Shown piece after piece: positions 19,295 to 29,080 of a stretch of DNA of 64,000 nucleotides; within the stretch, counting starts at the first letter, position 1, and each line of letters starts with the position of its first letter. Source of the DNA: Amphiura filiformis (taxonomy: Eukaryota > Echinodermata > Ophiuroidea > Amphilepidida > Amphiuridae); the NCBI RefSeq assembly GCF_039555335.1, contig NC_092628.1:94251782-94315781 (forward strand), in the 5' to 3' direction. The translations under genes were made by a program, and so were the position numbers. The notes under the pieces are model-generated. The model was not told the origin of the DNA. It did no database searches and saw nothing but the letters and a program-made list of their open reading frames with translations.

Positions 19295-22200
19295 GTAAGA
19301 GCTAAGAAGTCCATCTTATTTTTGTTCCAATTATCAATACCCCTGTAGTTTTCAGTGCCAACAGATTATGTATTTAGTAAAAACAGAATTTCGTCTAACA
19401 TATTTCTTATTGTAAACAAAATAAATTATAAACCTATGCTGAATTAAGGATACTGCCCTAGATTGCGACAATAATACGTCTGTCGGTATATCTGAATTTG
19501 TCATACCTATACCCGACAAATCTGAAAAGCGCGTGGTTATAGACTGGATGGAGTAAGACTGGAGCATCAATGCAATGCCCGTAACTAATGGTAGAGTTCA
19601 CAAATAGTTACGACGCATCCATCGTATACTCTTTATCATGTTTATATGTTTTACAAGTTAGTTACGATGGTTTTAAAGACTTATGATGGGGTTAAAGGAC
19701 TTATGACGCGTCGCAACTGAAAGCAGTAGCGTAGCCATGGGGGTAGGGGCAGAGTACCCCCTGACAACAAATGAAAGAAAAAAGTACCCCCTGACAACAA
19801 AATAAAAGAGAATATTTGAAAGGAACTAAGGAAAGAAAAAGGAGCAAGGAGCCCGTTTTCCATGAAAATTAATCCCGATCATGGGCCAAAATAGTGTAAA
19901 ATACAATTTTTGTCACAACAAAGCCTTTTTTGAAGCGCGAAGACTTTACGTGTACATTCTCTCTAAATAACTCGATTCGTGTCCCGACCAAGAAAGCTGG
20001 CTACGCTCTTGAGTGAAAGTCGACCACGGTGCTACTAACCGATTGCATAATGTTTAAACCATATATGGGTGTATGTATCACGGCATAAGTCCTTAATTTA
20101 TCCCATCGTAACTTGAGTTCGTATAGATATCGCAACTCTAACATGTAAAAGTTCTTGTAAACCCTGTGGAAGAGTTACGACGGATTTCGCACTTTCGACG
20201 CGTCGTAAATGTTAGTGAAATGTATCCAATTGAATCGCATACTCGTGTTCTTGAAATGTGCTTTGATAAGATGTTTTATAAATCCTTACTGATTATACTC
20301 TTTCTGTTCCAGACGCATGTTTCCCAGTATGCTCGTCACTGTAAATGGTCTAGAGGAATCGGTAGTATACAGGATTCGTTTACATATCGCTCCCGCCGAT
20401 GGACAACGCTACAAATTTATCAACTGTCAGTGGCTACCGGTAGGAAAGGCTGATGGTGAAACAGCCTGCACATACTTCGAGCATCACGACTCACCCAATA
20501 CCGGAGCCTTCTGGATGAAAGGGAACGTTTCTTTTTCAAAGTTGAAGATTACAAATAATAAAGAAAACGTCGAAAGAAACGTAAGTTTACTTTTTTATAC
20601 ATTATCTTTATAAGATCGTATTAATATAAAGGATATTTTGATAGTATTTTCATGTTGAGGGGCAATAGTGTTATTGCGGACATCATTTTGGTTGTTCGTA
20701 CTCGACCACATCAAAAATAATGGAAGTGGTAACAGTACTATTTAAATATTTGATTTTGTTACCATTCTGCGTACTTCCGAGCTCTATGCAAGTAAAGTAG
20801 AATTATATTACGTTTAGTATTTTGCTAATTTTAATATGCATAATTAATTATAGAGGTTATTGGAGTTCATTATGAAATACACCTCCGCATGTGGGAGATT
20901 AAGGGGGTACTACACCCCTGTGGTAAATTCGTGACTATTTTTGCATTTTTCTTAAAAAATAATACCACACTGGTAACAAAAGTTATGTATACTATTGGGG
21001 CAAGGAATCAAATTACTACACTGAAATTTCAGTGACTCAAGACAAGCGGTTCAGTTTATATGATAGGAAATGAGGTACATTCGAGCGGTACCTCTTTTCT
21101 TATCATAAATAACGAACCGCTTGTCTTGGGTCACTGAAATTCCAGTGTAGTAATTGATTCCTTGCCCCTATAATATACATAACTTTTGTAACCACTGTTT
21201 TATTAGTTTTTGAGAAAAATGCAAAAATAGACACAAATTTATCGAGGGGTGTAGTACCCCCTTAAAGTCATGTCTTTCATAGGGATGTGTGGATTTTGAC
21301 TGGAATAGTCAGTCCCATTAGATTCGCACAGTTAATTCCTATAGATGTGCTTTGCCGTTTGAAAAAAAAAGCTACAAAATGCAAACAGACAAGACGGAAT
21401 ACATAAATAATGTGCATGCATCTTCATTTTTTCACAGATCGTTTTGAATTCAATGCACAAGTACATCCCACGCATCGTGATAATTCGAGAAGTCAGCCCT
21501 GTATCAGATGTCACTCAACCACAGGTGACTTACTTCAGTTTTCCCGAAACTGCTTTTATTGCGGTAACGGCCTATCAGAATCAACAGATAACACAACTGA
21601 AGATACAGAATAACCCGTTTGCTAAGGCCTTCCGTGACGCTGATGTTGCCGCGTAAGTAATCGTATATGCATTATTATATAAATTTAAGTATCACGAAAT
21701 CGCGTGTATATATCGTACGCGATGTGGAAAAGGGTCAAGGGAGGTGAAGAGGACGAAGTGATGTGCAGTGGCACTGCAGTTATATCACGCTGATACAATA
21801 TTGCAAGGAATGTAAACTTTCCACGTCCTGGGTGCCCGTGAAGCAGTCACAGTCAGTGGTATCAAAGGCACATACCGAGAGAAGAGGGGGAGAAACATGA
21901 GGAAGAGATAAAGAATAAAAAGAACAAGAGGGAGAAGAAGGGGAGGAGGGGAGAAGAAGTGATATTCAGTGTTACTGCACTAATATGACAATGTGATACA
22001 ATAAATACAGAAAGCAAACAATGTAGACTTTCCACGTCCTGGGTATTTTTAAAGATGTTATAGGCCTATCACAAGAAAGCGATTCCATTCAATAGCATCA
22101 ACTTTCAACAACAATAACAGTGGCCAGACGTCAATACAACCAGCAACAAAACAATCGTAGCCATTACAACTTTTCATCAATACCCCAGTATGATTTTATC

Positions 22201-25200
22201 CTGTTATTTAGAACCATTTTTTCCTGATATTTTTAGCCAGGGTGAAACTTGCCCCCTGTCGGTACGCCTCTGACAACAGCAGCAGTGTTGATAATCACCA
22301 TCAAATCCTGCCGTTTTTGTATTGTTTCAGATTGCTTCAGAGTTCACATGGCCTGTCTCCCGACATGGCGTATAGCGATGGCTACCAACACCATTCATAC
22401 ATCTCACGTCGTGGTAAGTTGCTTTATGATTATAAATATTATGCCTCATATATTGGGAAAATGTCAAAAGTTGGCGGAAAACAATCTTAAACCGTACAGA
22501 CTTTATAATATGGCGCCTAAAATGAGGACACGGTAGCTCAGTGGTTACGGCCTTGGACTCATAATATGAGAGCTTGCTCGACGTGCGTGGGTTCGAACCC
22601 CCGTCCCACCACCGTGTTGGGCCCTTGGGCAAGGCGCTTTGCCTCGCTTGTCTCACCCACCCAGGTGCAACGGGAAGCTGTTAGGGGTATAGTCACAGTC
22701 GTTGTACTGATAAACCCTGCGCCATTTGTAGACTGCAAACGTGGTTCCGACATATTCTAATGACGGCGGAATAAATTTAAAAGCGCTTTGAGGCTGTTTA
22801 CATCATAAAGCTCTATATAAATATCTACATTTATTTAAAAATGGATTTTTTCGGCCCTGATTTGGTAAAACGATCTAACTAGAAATTTGGACATTTTGAG
22901 ATAAATCCATATCATGGGTAATGTGAGGGCGCTCTTTCCATTGGTGACATCCTCAAATCACCACCATGCCACCAAATAATGAGATTTTTATATTTTCTAA
23001 GACATTAGATCTGTTTAATAATTTATTTTATTCAAAAAGAAAAACGGCAAGTGTTCAAACTTTAAAGCTCTTTTTCACGAAACAGCGATTTTAATTTCAA
23101 GTTAGATCATTTTACCAAATCAGGGCCGCACTCTCAATCATTCTGTCCTGTATGCATAACACAAACGTTCTTTCCGGCCTTTCCAGAACCATTTTCAGGT
23201 CTAAATAATTCTTTTGAACCACTTAAAGTTCCACATACAAGACAGCTCAAGGTACTACTTAGAACCATTTTGCTAAGAGTGATTTTACTGACATTCAGAG
23301 AATCGAACACAGTATACCTACTTACAATTTATTATTCATTTTTTATTATCGTTTCTTTAACAGGTTCCAGCCCTGATTATAGACCTTATAAAAAATTGGT
23401 CTCTGCAAATGAAACGAGCGATCGTCGGCGGAGTTTGCCCGGGACAACACCTTACCTCAAACCAAACAATGCCTTCCTCCGACCACCGTCCGGTTTCGCC
23501 AATATGCCTTGGTATAGTAAACTGGAGAAACCTTGTCGCTTACCACGAGAGAGCGATCATGGAGGGTCTGCATGTTCGTCTCTATTGTCGCTTGAATCTG
23601 GTTTTGGAGATTCCCCTATCCCAACAGAAATGTCAGAAAAGGTATAAATGCGGAATACCAGTAGCTTTACAAGATTATGTTGTCAAAATTCGACTCAATA
23701 ATATCAAGACTAAAAAGCAGTGGCGGCGGAAGCATTTTAATTGTTAAAACATTTAGGGGGGGTCGGTTTTTTGGCTTTTCTTTTTTCTTCTTCTTTTTTT
23801 GTGGAATTTGCTTGCATATTTAAACCCAAAATGAAGGTGAATTTTGTAATACCGGGCCAGTGTGGTAATTTATCGGCAATAACATAATGTATCACGGTTT
23901 TATGATATCCAGCTATGTGTAATCGATCAGGCAAGAGCGTTGAATATATTTAAATAAAGCGCCTAAAGTCAGGTGGGTGACACCTGTCCATCTCCCGACA
24001 CACCCCAATAAATATTTAACCCGTGCGGTTTATGCAGACACCTTTCAGAGTAGTCTTGGCACTTTATGCAGAAATATTCCATACATAATGTAAAGTCTGT
24101 ACTTATAGTCTGATGATCATCTATAGTAGTATGATCAGTACAAAAAATCCAAAGCGATTTTAAAATTATTGTCTAAAATTAAAAGAACCGCTTTGTAGCG
24201 GGAATTTGTGTAAGTTACACAGCTGAAATTGTGAAAGGGTTGAAAGACTACATTATGATTATGGCATAAACAAGAATATGTTCGTTTTGTCTTTGTTCGC
24301 TTGAAACTTTCGTTACCAATCGGCGGTCTTGAATCGCATTAAATCGACGTCACACGTTCACGTAGCGTGTCCACTTGGAAAATCTAATGTCTGTTAGTGT
24401 ATGCCAATCCAATAAATGACATTTTAAACCATCCAAGTTCCAGTATTATTTATATCGTATTCTATCATTAACACAACCTTGCAGGTTCGATTAACTAAGT
24501 CCAAATCAACAGAAGTGTACAGTGGGAAAAAAGTGCAGCAACACCAATCATTCGGTGCGTCTGGAGGTTGCGGGTCCGCATCCAATTTATCCGTCGCCAA
24601 TGATGTCTACTGGACGCACTCACCAAACCCACGCATCGAACTAGAAATATCAGAAAAGGTAAATACGGGATACCAGTAGCTTTACAGAAATATGTTTTAA
24701 CTGAAAAACAGTGGCGGCGGAAGCATTAACATATAGGGGGTCGATTTTTGGGCTTTTCGTTTTTGGAATTTGCTCGCAACCCAAAATGAAGGTGAATTTT
24801 GTTATTTACCGGACCAGTACGGTCAATTTATCAGCCATAACATAATGCATCACAATTTAATGACATACGTGAGAACAATGGTACCACTTTCTCAGGTGGT
24901 GCGCTTACACATGTCTTTATTGTGGTCACTTTATTGATTTTCGCCTGCTTGTGTAAAGCGTCGAGATGCTGCCGGATCATTGACCAATTTAATGGCGGAA
25001 CTACTTTTATGAATAGCCAGTCGGCAAATCAAATTGGCATCAAAGGAACAATGCGTTACGTAATCTATTTCTTCTTCTTTCTATCTAAGCTCCTTGATCA
25101 GTACACTGTTCAATGGCCTTATTGTGGTAGATGTCTCATTTAAGTCAGATTATCATAATATGCTATAATTAGGGTCGGGGTTACGGTTGTTAGGGTTAGA

Positions 25201-25638
25201 GGTTAGGGTTATGGTAAGGGTTAGTAACCCTTACCCTAGTTAACATACCGTCTGTCTTAAATGAGACATTATTATTTATATCGTATTCTATTATTGCAGG
25301 TTCGATTAACCAAGTCCAAATCAACAGAAGTGTACAGTGGGAAACAAGAAAAAAGGCAGCAGCACCAATCATTCGGTGCGTCTGGAGGTTGCGGATCCGC
25401 ATCCAATTTATCCGTCACCAATGATGTCTACTGGACGCACTCACCAAACCCACGCATAGAACTACCTCCTTCTCATTCTTTATCCTCCTTGCCCTTACGA
25501 TCTCCGCCGATGAGCAAACGACGTTTGGAACCACCCAATTGTATTGCATTTAATCTCAACATACCACTTAAGAGATGTCGGAGCATCTCCCCTTCAAGAA
25601 TGACATCATCACCAACGGATATGCCTACTGACCAATAA
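18431..25638 (+). CDS. T-box transcription factor, 7 exons, with an apparent 1-bp frameshift
   Basis: Exons: 18431-19294, 20313-20580, 21438-21652, 22331-22413, 23364-23641, 24485-24658, 25300-25638. All junctions are GT-AG with matching phases (2, 0, 2, 1, 0, 0). With one surplus base in an A-run at 19213-19217 discounted, the product is about 739 aa. FSIDALL at 10-16 is an eh1-like corepressor motif. The T-box (about 261-448) shows [67 protein letters not shown] and [10 protein letters not shown], so DNA binding at T-sites is expected. Parts recall Brachyury (FSK, PFAKAF) and parts Tbr/Eomes (SPNTG); I cannot assign a subfamily. The C-terminus is Ser/Pro-rich with a basic PLKRCRS patch. Exon 6 is a partial duplicate of exon 7. 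The gene is divergent from the paralogue at 10804. Confidence 0.88.
19213..19217 (+). other. Probable one-base frameshift in an A homopolymer at the T-box start
   Basis: With five A the frame reads NGIKSHLG and stops. With four A it reads [16 protein letters not shown], the expected beginning of a T-box. The T-box frame has a stop (19212-19214) just upstream, so the domain cannot be reached without a shift, and no sensible intron fits here. Sequencing error, an allelic null or a real frameshift are all possible. Confidence 0.75.
19724..20011. mobile_element. CAGTAGCGTAGCC-ended MITE, copy 2 (T-box intron 1)
   Basis: It starts CAGTAGCGTAGCCATGGGGG and ends GAAAGCTGGCTACGCTCTTG. The interior 'gggccaaaatagtgtaaaat' matches 39-546 and, in reverse orientation, 35770-36123. 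Confidence 0.65.
20313..20580 (+). CDS. T-box gene exon 2: central T-box
   Basis: The acceptor is CTTTCTGTTCCAG and the donor GAAAC/GTAAGT. It enters in phase 2 (AG+A = Arg) and leaves in phase 0. It codes [17 protein letters not shown] through [16 protein letters not shown] and [16 protein letters not shown], the central strands of the domain. Confidence 0.92.
20899..21265. mobile_element. TTAA-flanked foldback element, copy 2 (T-box intron 2)
   Basis: It begins TTAAGGGGGTACTACACCCC and ends GGGTGTAGTACCCCCTTAA. The halves are inverted copies ('attggggcaaggaatcaaat' and 'attgattccttgcccctata'). It is the same family as 5067-5426. Confidence 0.72.
21438..21652 (+). CDS. T-box gene exon 3: C-terminal part of the T-box
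   Basis: The acceptor is CATTTTTTCACAG and the donor GCCGC/GTAAGT. It enters in phase 0 and leaves in phase 2. It codes [19 protein letters not shown], then [20 protein letters not shown] and [13 protein letters not shown]. Exons 2 and 3 together are 483 bp (161 codons), so removing both keeps the frame. Confidence 0.92.
21770..22050 (-). repeat. Two direct copies of a longer relative of the 47-bp satellite unit (T-box intron 3)
   Basis: On the minus strand ACCCAGGACGTGGAAAGT followed by TTACATT or CTACATT occurs at about 21812-21833 and 22020-22043. Each is followed by a TGTATCA or TATTGTATCA block and a GTGCAGTAACACTG-type block. The two copies, about 210 bp apart, flank a purine-rich stretch. 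Confidence 0.6.
22331..22413 (+). CDS. T-box gene exon 4
   Basis: The acceptor is GTATTGTTTCAG and the donor TCGTG/GTAAGT. The 83-bp exon enters in phase 2 and leaves in phase 1, coding (A)[19 protein letters not shown] then HHSYISRR(G). It lies just after the T-box and has no recognised motif. A slightly later AG ('gcttcag') is possible but breaks the frame. Confidence 0.8.
22524..22835 (+). mobile_element. tRNA-derived SINE
   Basis: A tRNA-like head has an A box (TAGCTCAGTGG) and a B box (GGTTCGAACCC) at promoter spacing. It is followed by a body with CCCTTGGGCAAGGCGCTTTG and a tail AAGCGCTTTGAGGCTGTTT, then ATAAAGCTCTATATAAAT. The B box ends a tRNA-like T-arm, but the head is not a clean tRNA gene. 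It lies in intron 4 of the T-box gene. Confidence 0.85.
22852..23129. mobile_element. 278-bp inverted-repeat element in T-box intron 4
   Basis: The left end CGGCCCTGATTTGGTAAAAC is mirrored by the right end TTTTACCAAATCAGGGCCG, extended by 'gatctaact' and 'agttagatc'. It has no coding capacity. Confidence 0.65.
23364..23641 (+). CDS. T-box gene exon 5
   Basis: The acceptor is TTTCTTTAACAG and the donor GAAAAG/GTATAA. It enters in phase 1 and leaves in phase 0. It codes [20 protein letters not shown], then [14 protein letters not shown] and a Ser-rich [15 protein letters not shown] end. No domain is recognised. Its final bases and following intron are partly copied after exon 6. Confidence 0.82.
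23620..25100 (+). repeat. Segmental duplication within the 3' part of the T-box gene
   Basis: The end of exon 5 plus about 250 bp of intron (23625-23910) recurs from 24641 to 24870: TCAGAAAAGGTAAATACGGG matches TCAGAAAAGGTATAAATGCG, and both then carry 'cagtggcggcggaagcatt'. The intron end before exon 6 (TTTATATCGTATTCTAT) recurs before exon 7, and exon 6 repeats the first half of exon 7. The block at 24870-25100 recurs after the stop codon at about 25735-26010. Confidence 0.8.
24485..24658 (+). CDS. T-box gene exon 6, a hybrid duplicate exon
   Basis: The acceptor is CAACCTTGCAG and the donor GAAAAG/GTAAAT, phase 0 at both ends (58 codons). It codes [16 protein letters not shown], then [15 protein letters not shown] as in exon 7, but ends EISEK like exon 5 (EMSEK). 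Including or skipping it keeps the frame, so it could be optional. Confidence 0.7.
25133..25268. mobile_element. Small foldback with telomere-like centre (T-box intron 6)
   Basis: The ends TGTCTCATTTAAGTCAGA and TCTGTCTTAAATGAGACA are inverted copies. Between them lie TTAGGG-type repeats (GTTAGGGTTAGAGGTTAGGG), then the reverse GTAACCCTTACCCTAG. Confidence 0.65.
25300..25638 (+). CDS. T-box gene exon 7 (last)
   Basis: The acceptor is CTATTATTGCAG (phase 0) and the stop TAA is at 25636-25638. It codes [57 protein letters not shown], and a tail [20 protein letters not shown]. The basic MSKRR and LKRCR patches could be nuclear-localisation signals (inference). Confidence 0.82.
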   Translation, partial: VRLTKSKSTEVYSGKQEKRQQHQSFGASGGCGSASNLSVTNDVYWTHSPNPRIELPPSHSLSSLPLRSPPMSKRRLEPPNCIAFNLNIPLKRCRSISPSRMTSSPTDMPTDQ

Positions 25639-25734
25639 CAAGAGTCCGTTTGTGTTTGGATTTATAACGTAGGCTAACAATAGATTATGAAAAGAAGTTG
25701 ACGGAGAACCAATCGTAAAAAGCTGCACACACTT

Positions 25735-26010
25735 GAGCTGTGTGAGAACACTCCTACCACTTTATCAAGTGGTGCGCTTACACATAACTTCCTATTCATC
25801 ACTTATTGACAGTCACCTACCAGGAAAATCGTTAATATGCTGTCGGGTCAGTGACCAATTTAATGGTGGAACTCCCTTGCCCGGCTCCTTTGTTCGAAAC
25901 AATGGTACCACTTTTATGAATAGCCTGTCGGCAAATCAAATCGGCATCAAAGGAATAATGCATTACATAATCTATTTTTTCCCTTCCTATCTAAGCTACT
26001 TGGTTAAGTC
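25735..26010 (+). repeat. 3' copy of the T-box intron 6 block
   Basis: 'gtggtgcgcttacacat', 'gaccaatttaatgg', 'actttTATGAATAGCC' and 'tcggcaaatcaaat' match 24895-25100. It lies just downstream of the T-box stop codon, so part may be 3' UTR. Confidence 0.7.
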
Positions 26011-26026
26011 CGTCGACTTGTACCAC

Positions 26027-26130
26027 AATAAATAAATAAATAAAATAAATTTCGGTGTTTTATATAGCGCCTTTTCCGGATCTTAGAGGGATCAAAGCGC
26101 TGTAATTTCGCTGCCATGGTGGATCATCAC
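26027..26130 (-). mobile_element. SINE 3' tail, reverse orientation
   Basis: An AATAAATAAATAAATAAAATAA run is followed by TATATAGCGCC and GATCAAAGCGCTGT. Read on the minus strand this is the AAAGCGCT...GGCGCTATATA tail common to animal tRNA-SINEs and similar to the tail at 22780-22835. The AATAAA here could also serve as a T-box gene polyadenylation signal. Confidence 0.5.
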
Positions 26131-27135
26131 AATCAGATCGCATCAACTAGGCTGGTTGCAGCCGAACTTGGCGCAAACCTATCCGCACTTAGATTGTAAC
26201 ATCCACCAATTATCTATGCAGCTCCCCAAATTCCATTGGGTGAAGGAAGTTTTTGATAGCCAAACAACTAATAGCCATGATAGCGAAAAAGTATTACACC
26301 CCCTAAATAACAGTACCGTATATCACCACACAGAGAATGACGTAACGGAAAACTTACTCGCCGGATAAGTAACAATAACTTTATATTGTTTTATAAAAGG
26401 TATAGGCCTACCAAGAATTTGAACTAAATTTACTTCAGATGTCAAGACCTTTGTAAATATTCTCTGGTTAACGTATGTTAAAGTTGTGTTTGGGTATTTG
26501 TTTAGTAAATATAGATGTATAAACACGGACCGTCGTTGTGTAATCCGCAATTTCATCATGAAACAAACAAGCAAACAAAATATAAAATGTCGTACAGTCA
26601 GTAATATCGTTCACGCCAGGTTAAGAATTATTTTGTATAGGCATCAAAGCACGTTTCTTTATAAACTGCCCGCCGGCTTCTGAGAGTAGCTTCTAATACA
26701 AAATGAGCCCATACTTGTACTCCGCGCTCGGTGAGCGATTGGTTAAAAACCAATCATTGGCTAAAATCCAATCGCTAATAGCTCAGCGATGTAATTATAT
26801 TCAGCTATGTTGTGATATGATGGTGTAGATTATTTTGATGTGATATTCTCAAACCCTTTAATATATACTGTTATTTTTGCTTTTTGTACAAAACATTTGT
26901 AAGACTTGCAGTTGAATATATGTGTTAAAAGAATATGATAAGCGTTACTGTGCGTATTGAAAGTCCACTCTACGTCTTGAAAACAAAAACTAACGAAAAT
27001 CGAATTTTCTTTAGTTGGCAACGTTAATGAGGATGATGAGCATGCGCAGATCGTAAAAATTAGTCATTTCAGCTGATACATGGCAACGCTGCTCGCGTAA
27101 TGGGGAAGAAGCGTGTATTTTTGTGGTAACCGGTG
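26131..27135. other. Intergenic region right of the T-box gene
   Basis: No gene is recognised on either strand. A local inverted pattern, 'gcgattggttaaaaaccaat' and 'attggctaaaatccaatcgc', lies at about 26733-26775. Confidence 0.35.
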
Positions 27136-27285
27136 GTGTGCTTAGTCTCGATCGGCCTACCCGTCGGCCTATCTCGAACAAACTTGCCATGCGTGGCTGT
27201 TGAAGAACTAGTGGATTCGCCTATCATGGCAATTTCTGACACGAAGATATAGGGATGATGACGCTGTGGATCAGGTGCATGTACA
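27136..27285 (+). repeat. Dispersed repeat, copy 1 (pair at 30611-30755)
   Basis: GGCCTATCTCGAA, 'ccatgcgtggctgttgaa' and CACGAAGATATAGGGATGATGACG recur in order at 30611-30755. No coding capacity is seen. Confidence 0.6.
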
Positions 27286-27644
27286 TTCTGTAATGTTATA
27301 GACTACGGCTATACGTCCGCTAAAACATCTCGGGATTATATATCCTTAGAGTCCAAAAAATTCTTTATTTGTACAACATATCAATGCATTGCACTGTATA
27401 ATGTAACTCGGTATTCAGCTGAGATACAATAAGATGTGTGTTGTGCGGCAAAACTATAATTCTTGGCGTTTTCATTAGTTATAATAGTTTTTATCAATAA
27501 AGTAAATAGATACCATGGTACATCTATAAACTCTTCACAAGGCCACAATTAAGTCATTTTGTGTGTGTGTATAAAGTAGAGTGGTTTCCAGTTTCACTTT
27601 TCATTTCCCTGTGATATTCACTGTTGCTATTGTAGCTTGACGGG

Positions 27645-27860
27645 CACCCAGGTCGTGGAAAGTCTACACTACAGCCAGTACTGTATCACAGGTGCACCAG
27701 GAGGCCGGTCGAGTGCAGATACGTCGGAACACACTTTCCATTATACGGAATAAATGCTAACCTCATGAAAAAGCGTTATCCAACGGATCTGCAGTCGACC
27801 ATTCTGGAAGTCTACAATACTGGTTGTACTGTAGTGTAGACTTTCCACGCCCTGGGTGCT
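27645..27860. repeat. Inverted pair of satellite-unit relatives
   Basis: At 27652 the plus strand reads GGGCACCCAGGTCGTGGAAA then GTCTACACTACAG and TACTGTATCAC. At about 27828-27851 the inverse appears (GTGTAGACTTTCCACGCCCT then GGGTGC). The 'cagtac'/'gtactg' flanks also pair. This looks like a small element whose ends carry the sequence that was amplified in the 12.5-17.3 kb array. Confidence 0.6.
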
Positions 27861-28384
27861 GTGACTCGTGAGCCGGATCTACGCCATTTTACACCCGATA
27901 TTGAACACTTTAAAAAGCCATATTGAGCCACATTTGTTAACAGCGTTTTATCATGAATAAAATAAAGGTTTATTGGTTTCTCATTGCAAAGCTTACATGT
28001 ATTATTTATAATAATAGAATATATACATTAAAAGAAAAAGATATTTGATTCTTGTAGCTTCTTCTTATTGTTGATAACAGACAGGTAGCTACAGGTTGAC
28101 CACTAATTCTACTATGCCCTTTCCTGTTCCTTTTACTGCTTCTCCTCGTCCGCATTCTCCTCTTATAGTGTTTGTCTTTGATACTACACGGCATATTTTA
28201 GTTTTAAGGACACTTAATTTTTTTGATGTGATCTTAAACTTGGGATGGGTTTCGATGAAATTACATGCAGAAAAATTATGAATACATCGAGCAAATAATG
28301 TATCGATGAGTGCAGTAATCGTCAAAAGACGTTTTAATAGGGAAGTTTAAATGGTAAATGGAGCCAGATTTTTCCAGTTTTAGC

Positions 28385-28610
28385 CATTTAAAAGGGCATT
28401 TCGTGATCCACAGCCTCATCCCCCACTTTTCTCAAAAAAGCTGAGATTTTTATACCACTGGATACCTCTGGCTACATAATGTTTATGTACCAAATATTTC
28501 TTGCAGATTAATTTGTTTAGCAAAAATATTGCCAAATTTGAATTTCGTTCTGGTATACCAGAACGAAATTACAACAGTGGCCTCATGGAGCAGTGCACAG
28601 TGTCGACTTC
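28385..28610 (+). repeat. Left half of an AAAGGGCATTTCGTGATCC element
   Basis: GGGCATTTCGTGATCCACAG through 'ggctacataatgtttatgta', 'ttgcagattaatt' and 'ccagaacgaaattacaaca' to GGAGCAGTGCA matches the left two thirds of the complete copy at 59350-59668. The missing right part appears at 30738-30865. Confidence 0.7.
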
Positions 28611-29080
28611 CTATTCGATAAATATAAATTTAATACTCCGTTGGTGAGCGACGGGCGACTGGTATTTCACCGAACGCAAGAAAAGGAGTTCTATCTGATT
28701 GGCTAGCAATCGATCGCTTAGGTCGCTTAGTAGTCAACTACAAACTCAAAACTGAGCATCGTATTCAATTCGATTGAAATCGATATTCTATTATTGCCGT
28801 AAATAAAGAGAGTGATAGTGTGTCAATAATGTACATTGTATTGCAGCTGGATTTTACATGCATTCTTTTATATCATTTTTTTCTCAAAGAGTTGAATATG
28901 ATCAAAATTTTTACTCAGGATTTCAAATTTTTACCCGCAAATTGCAGTTAAACATATCCACAGCAAAATACCGGTCCTCACTAATTAGTGTATTTAATTT
29001 CCAGTTAGTGTATTTAAGATAAAACCTGACAACAAATAAAATTTTCTTGCAATATAAATATCATATGGGATACTGATATG

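Noticed and set aside
22524-22610. Functional tRNA gene
   Set aside because: A and B boxes are good, but the acceptor arm and fold are poor, and the sequence continues into a SINE body and tail.
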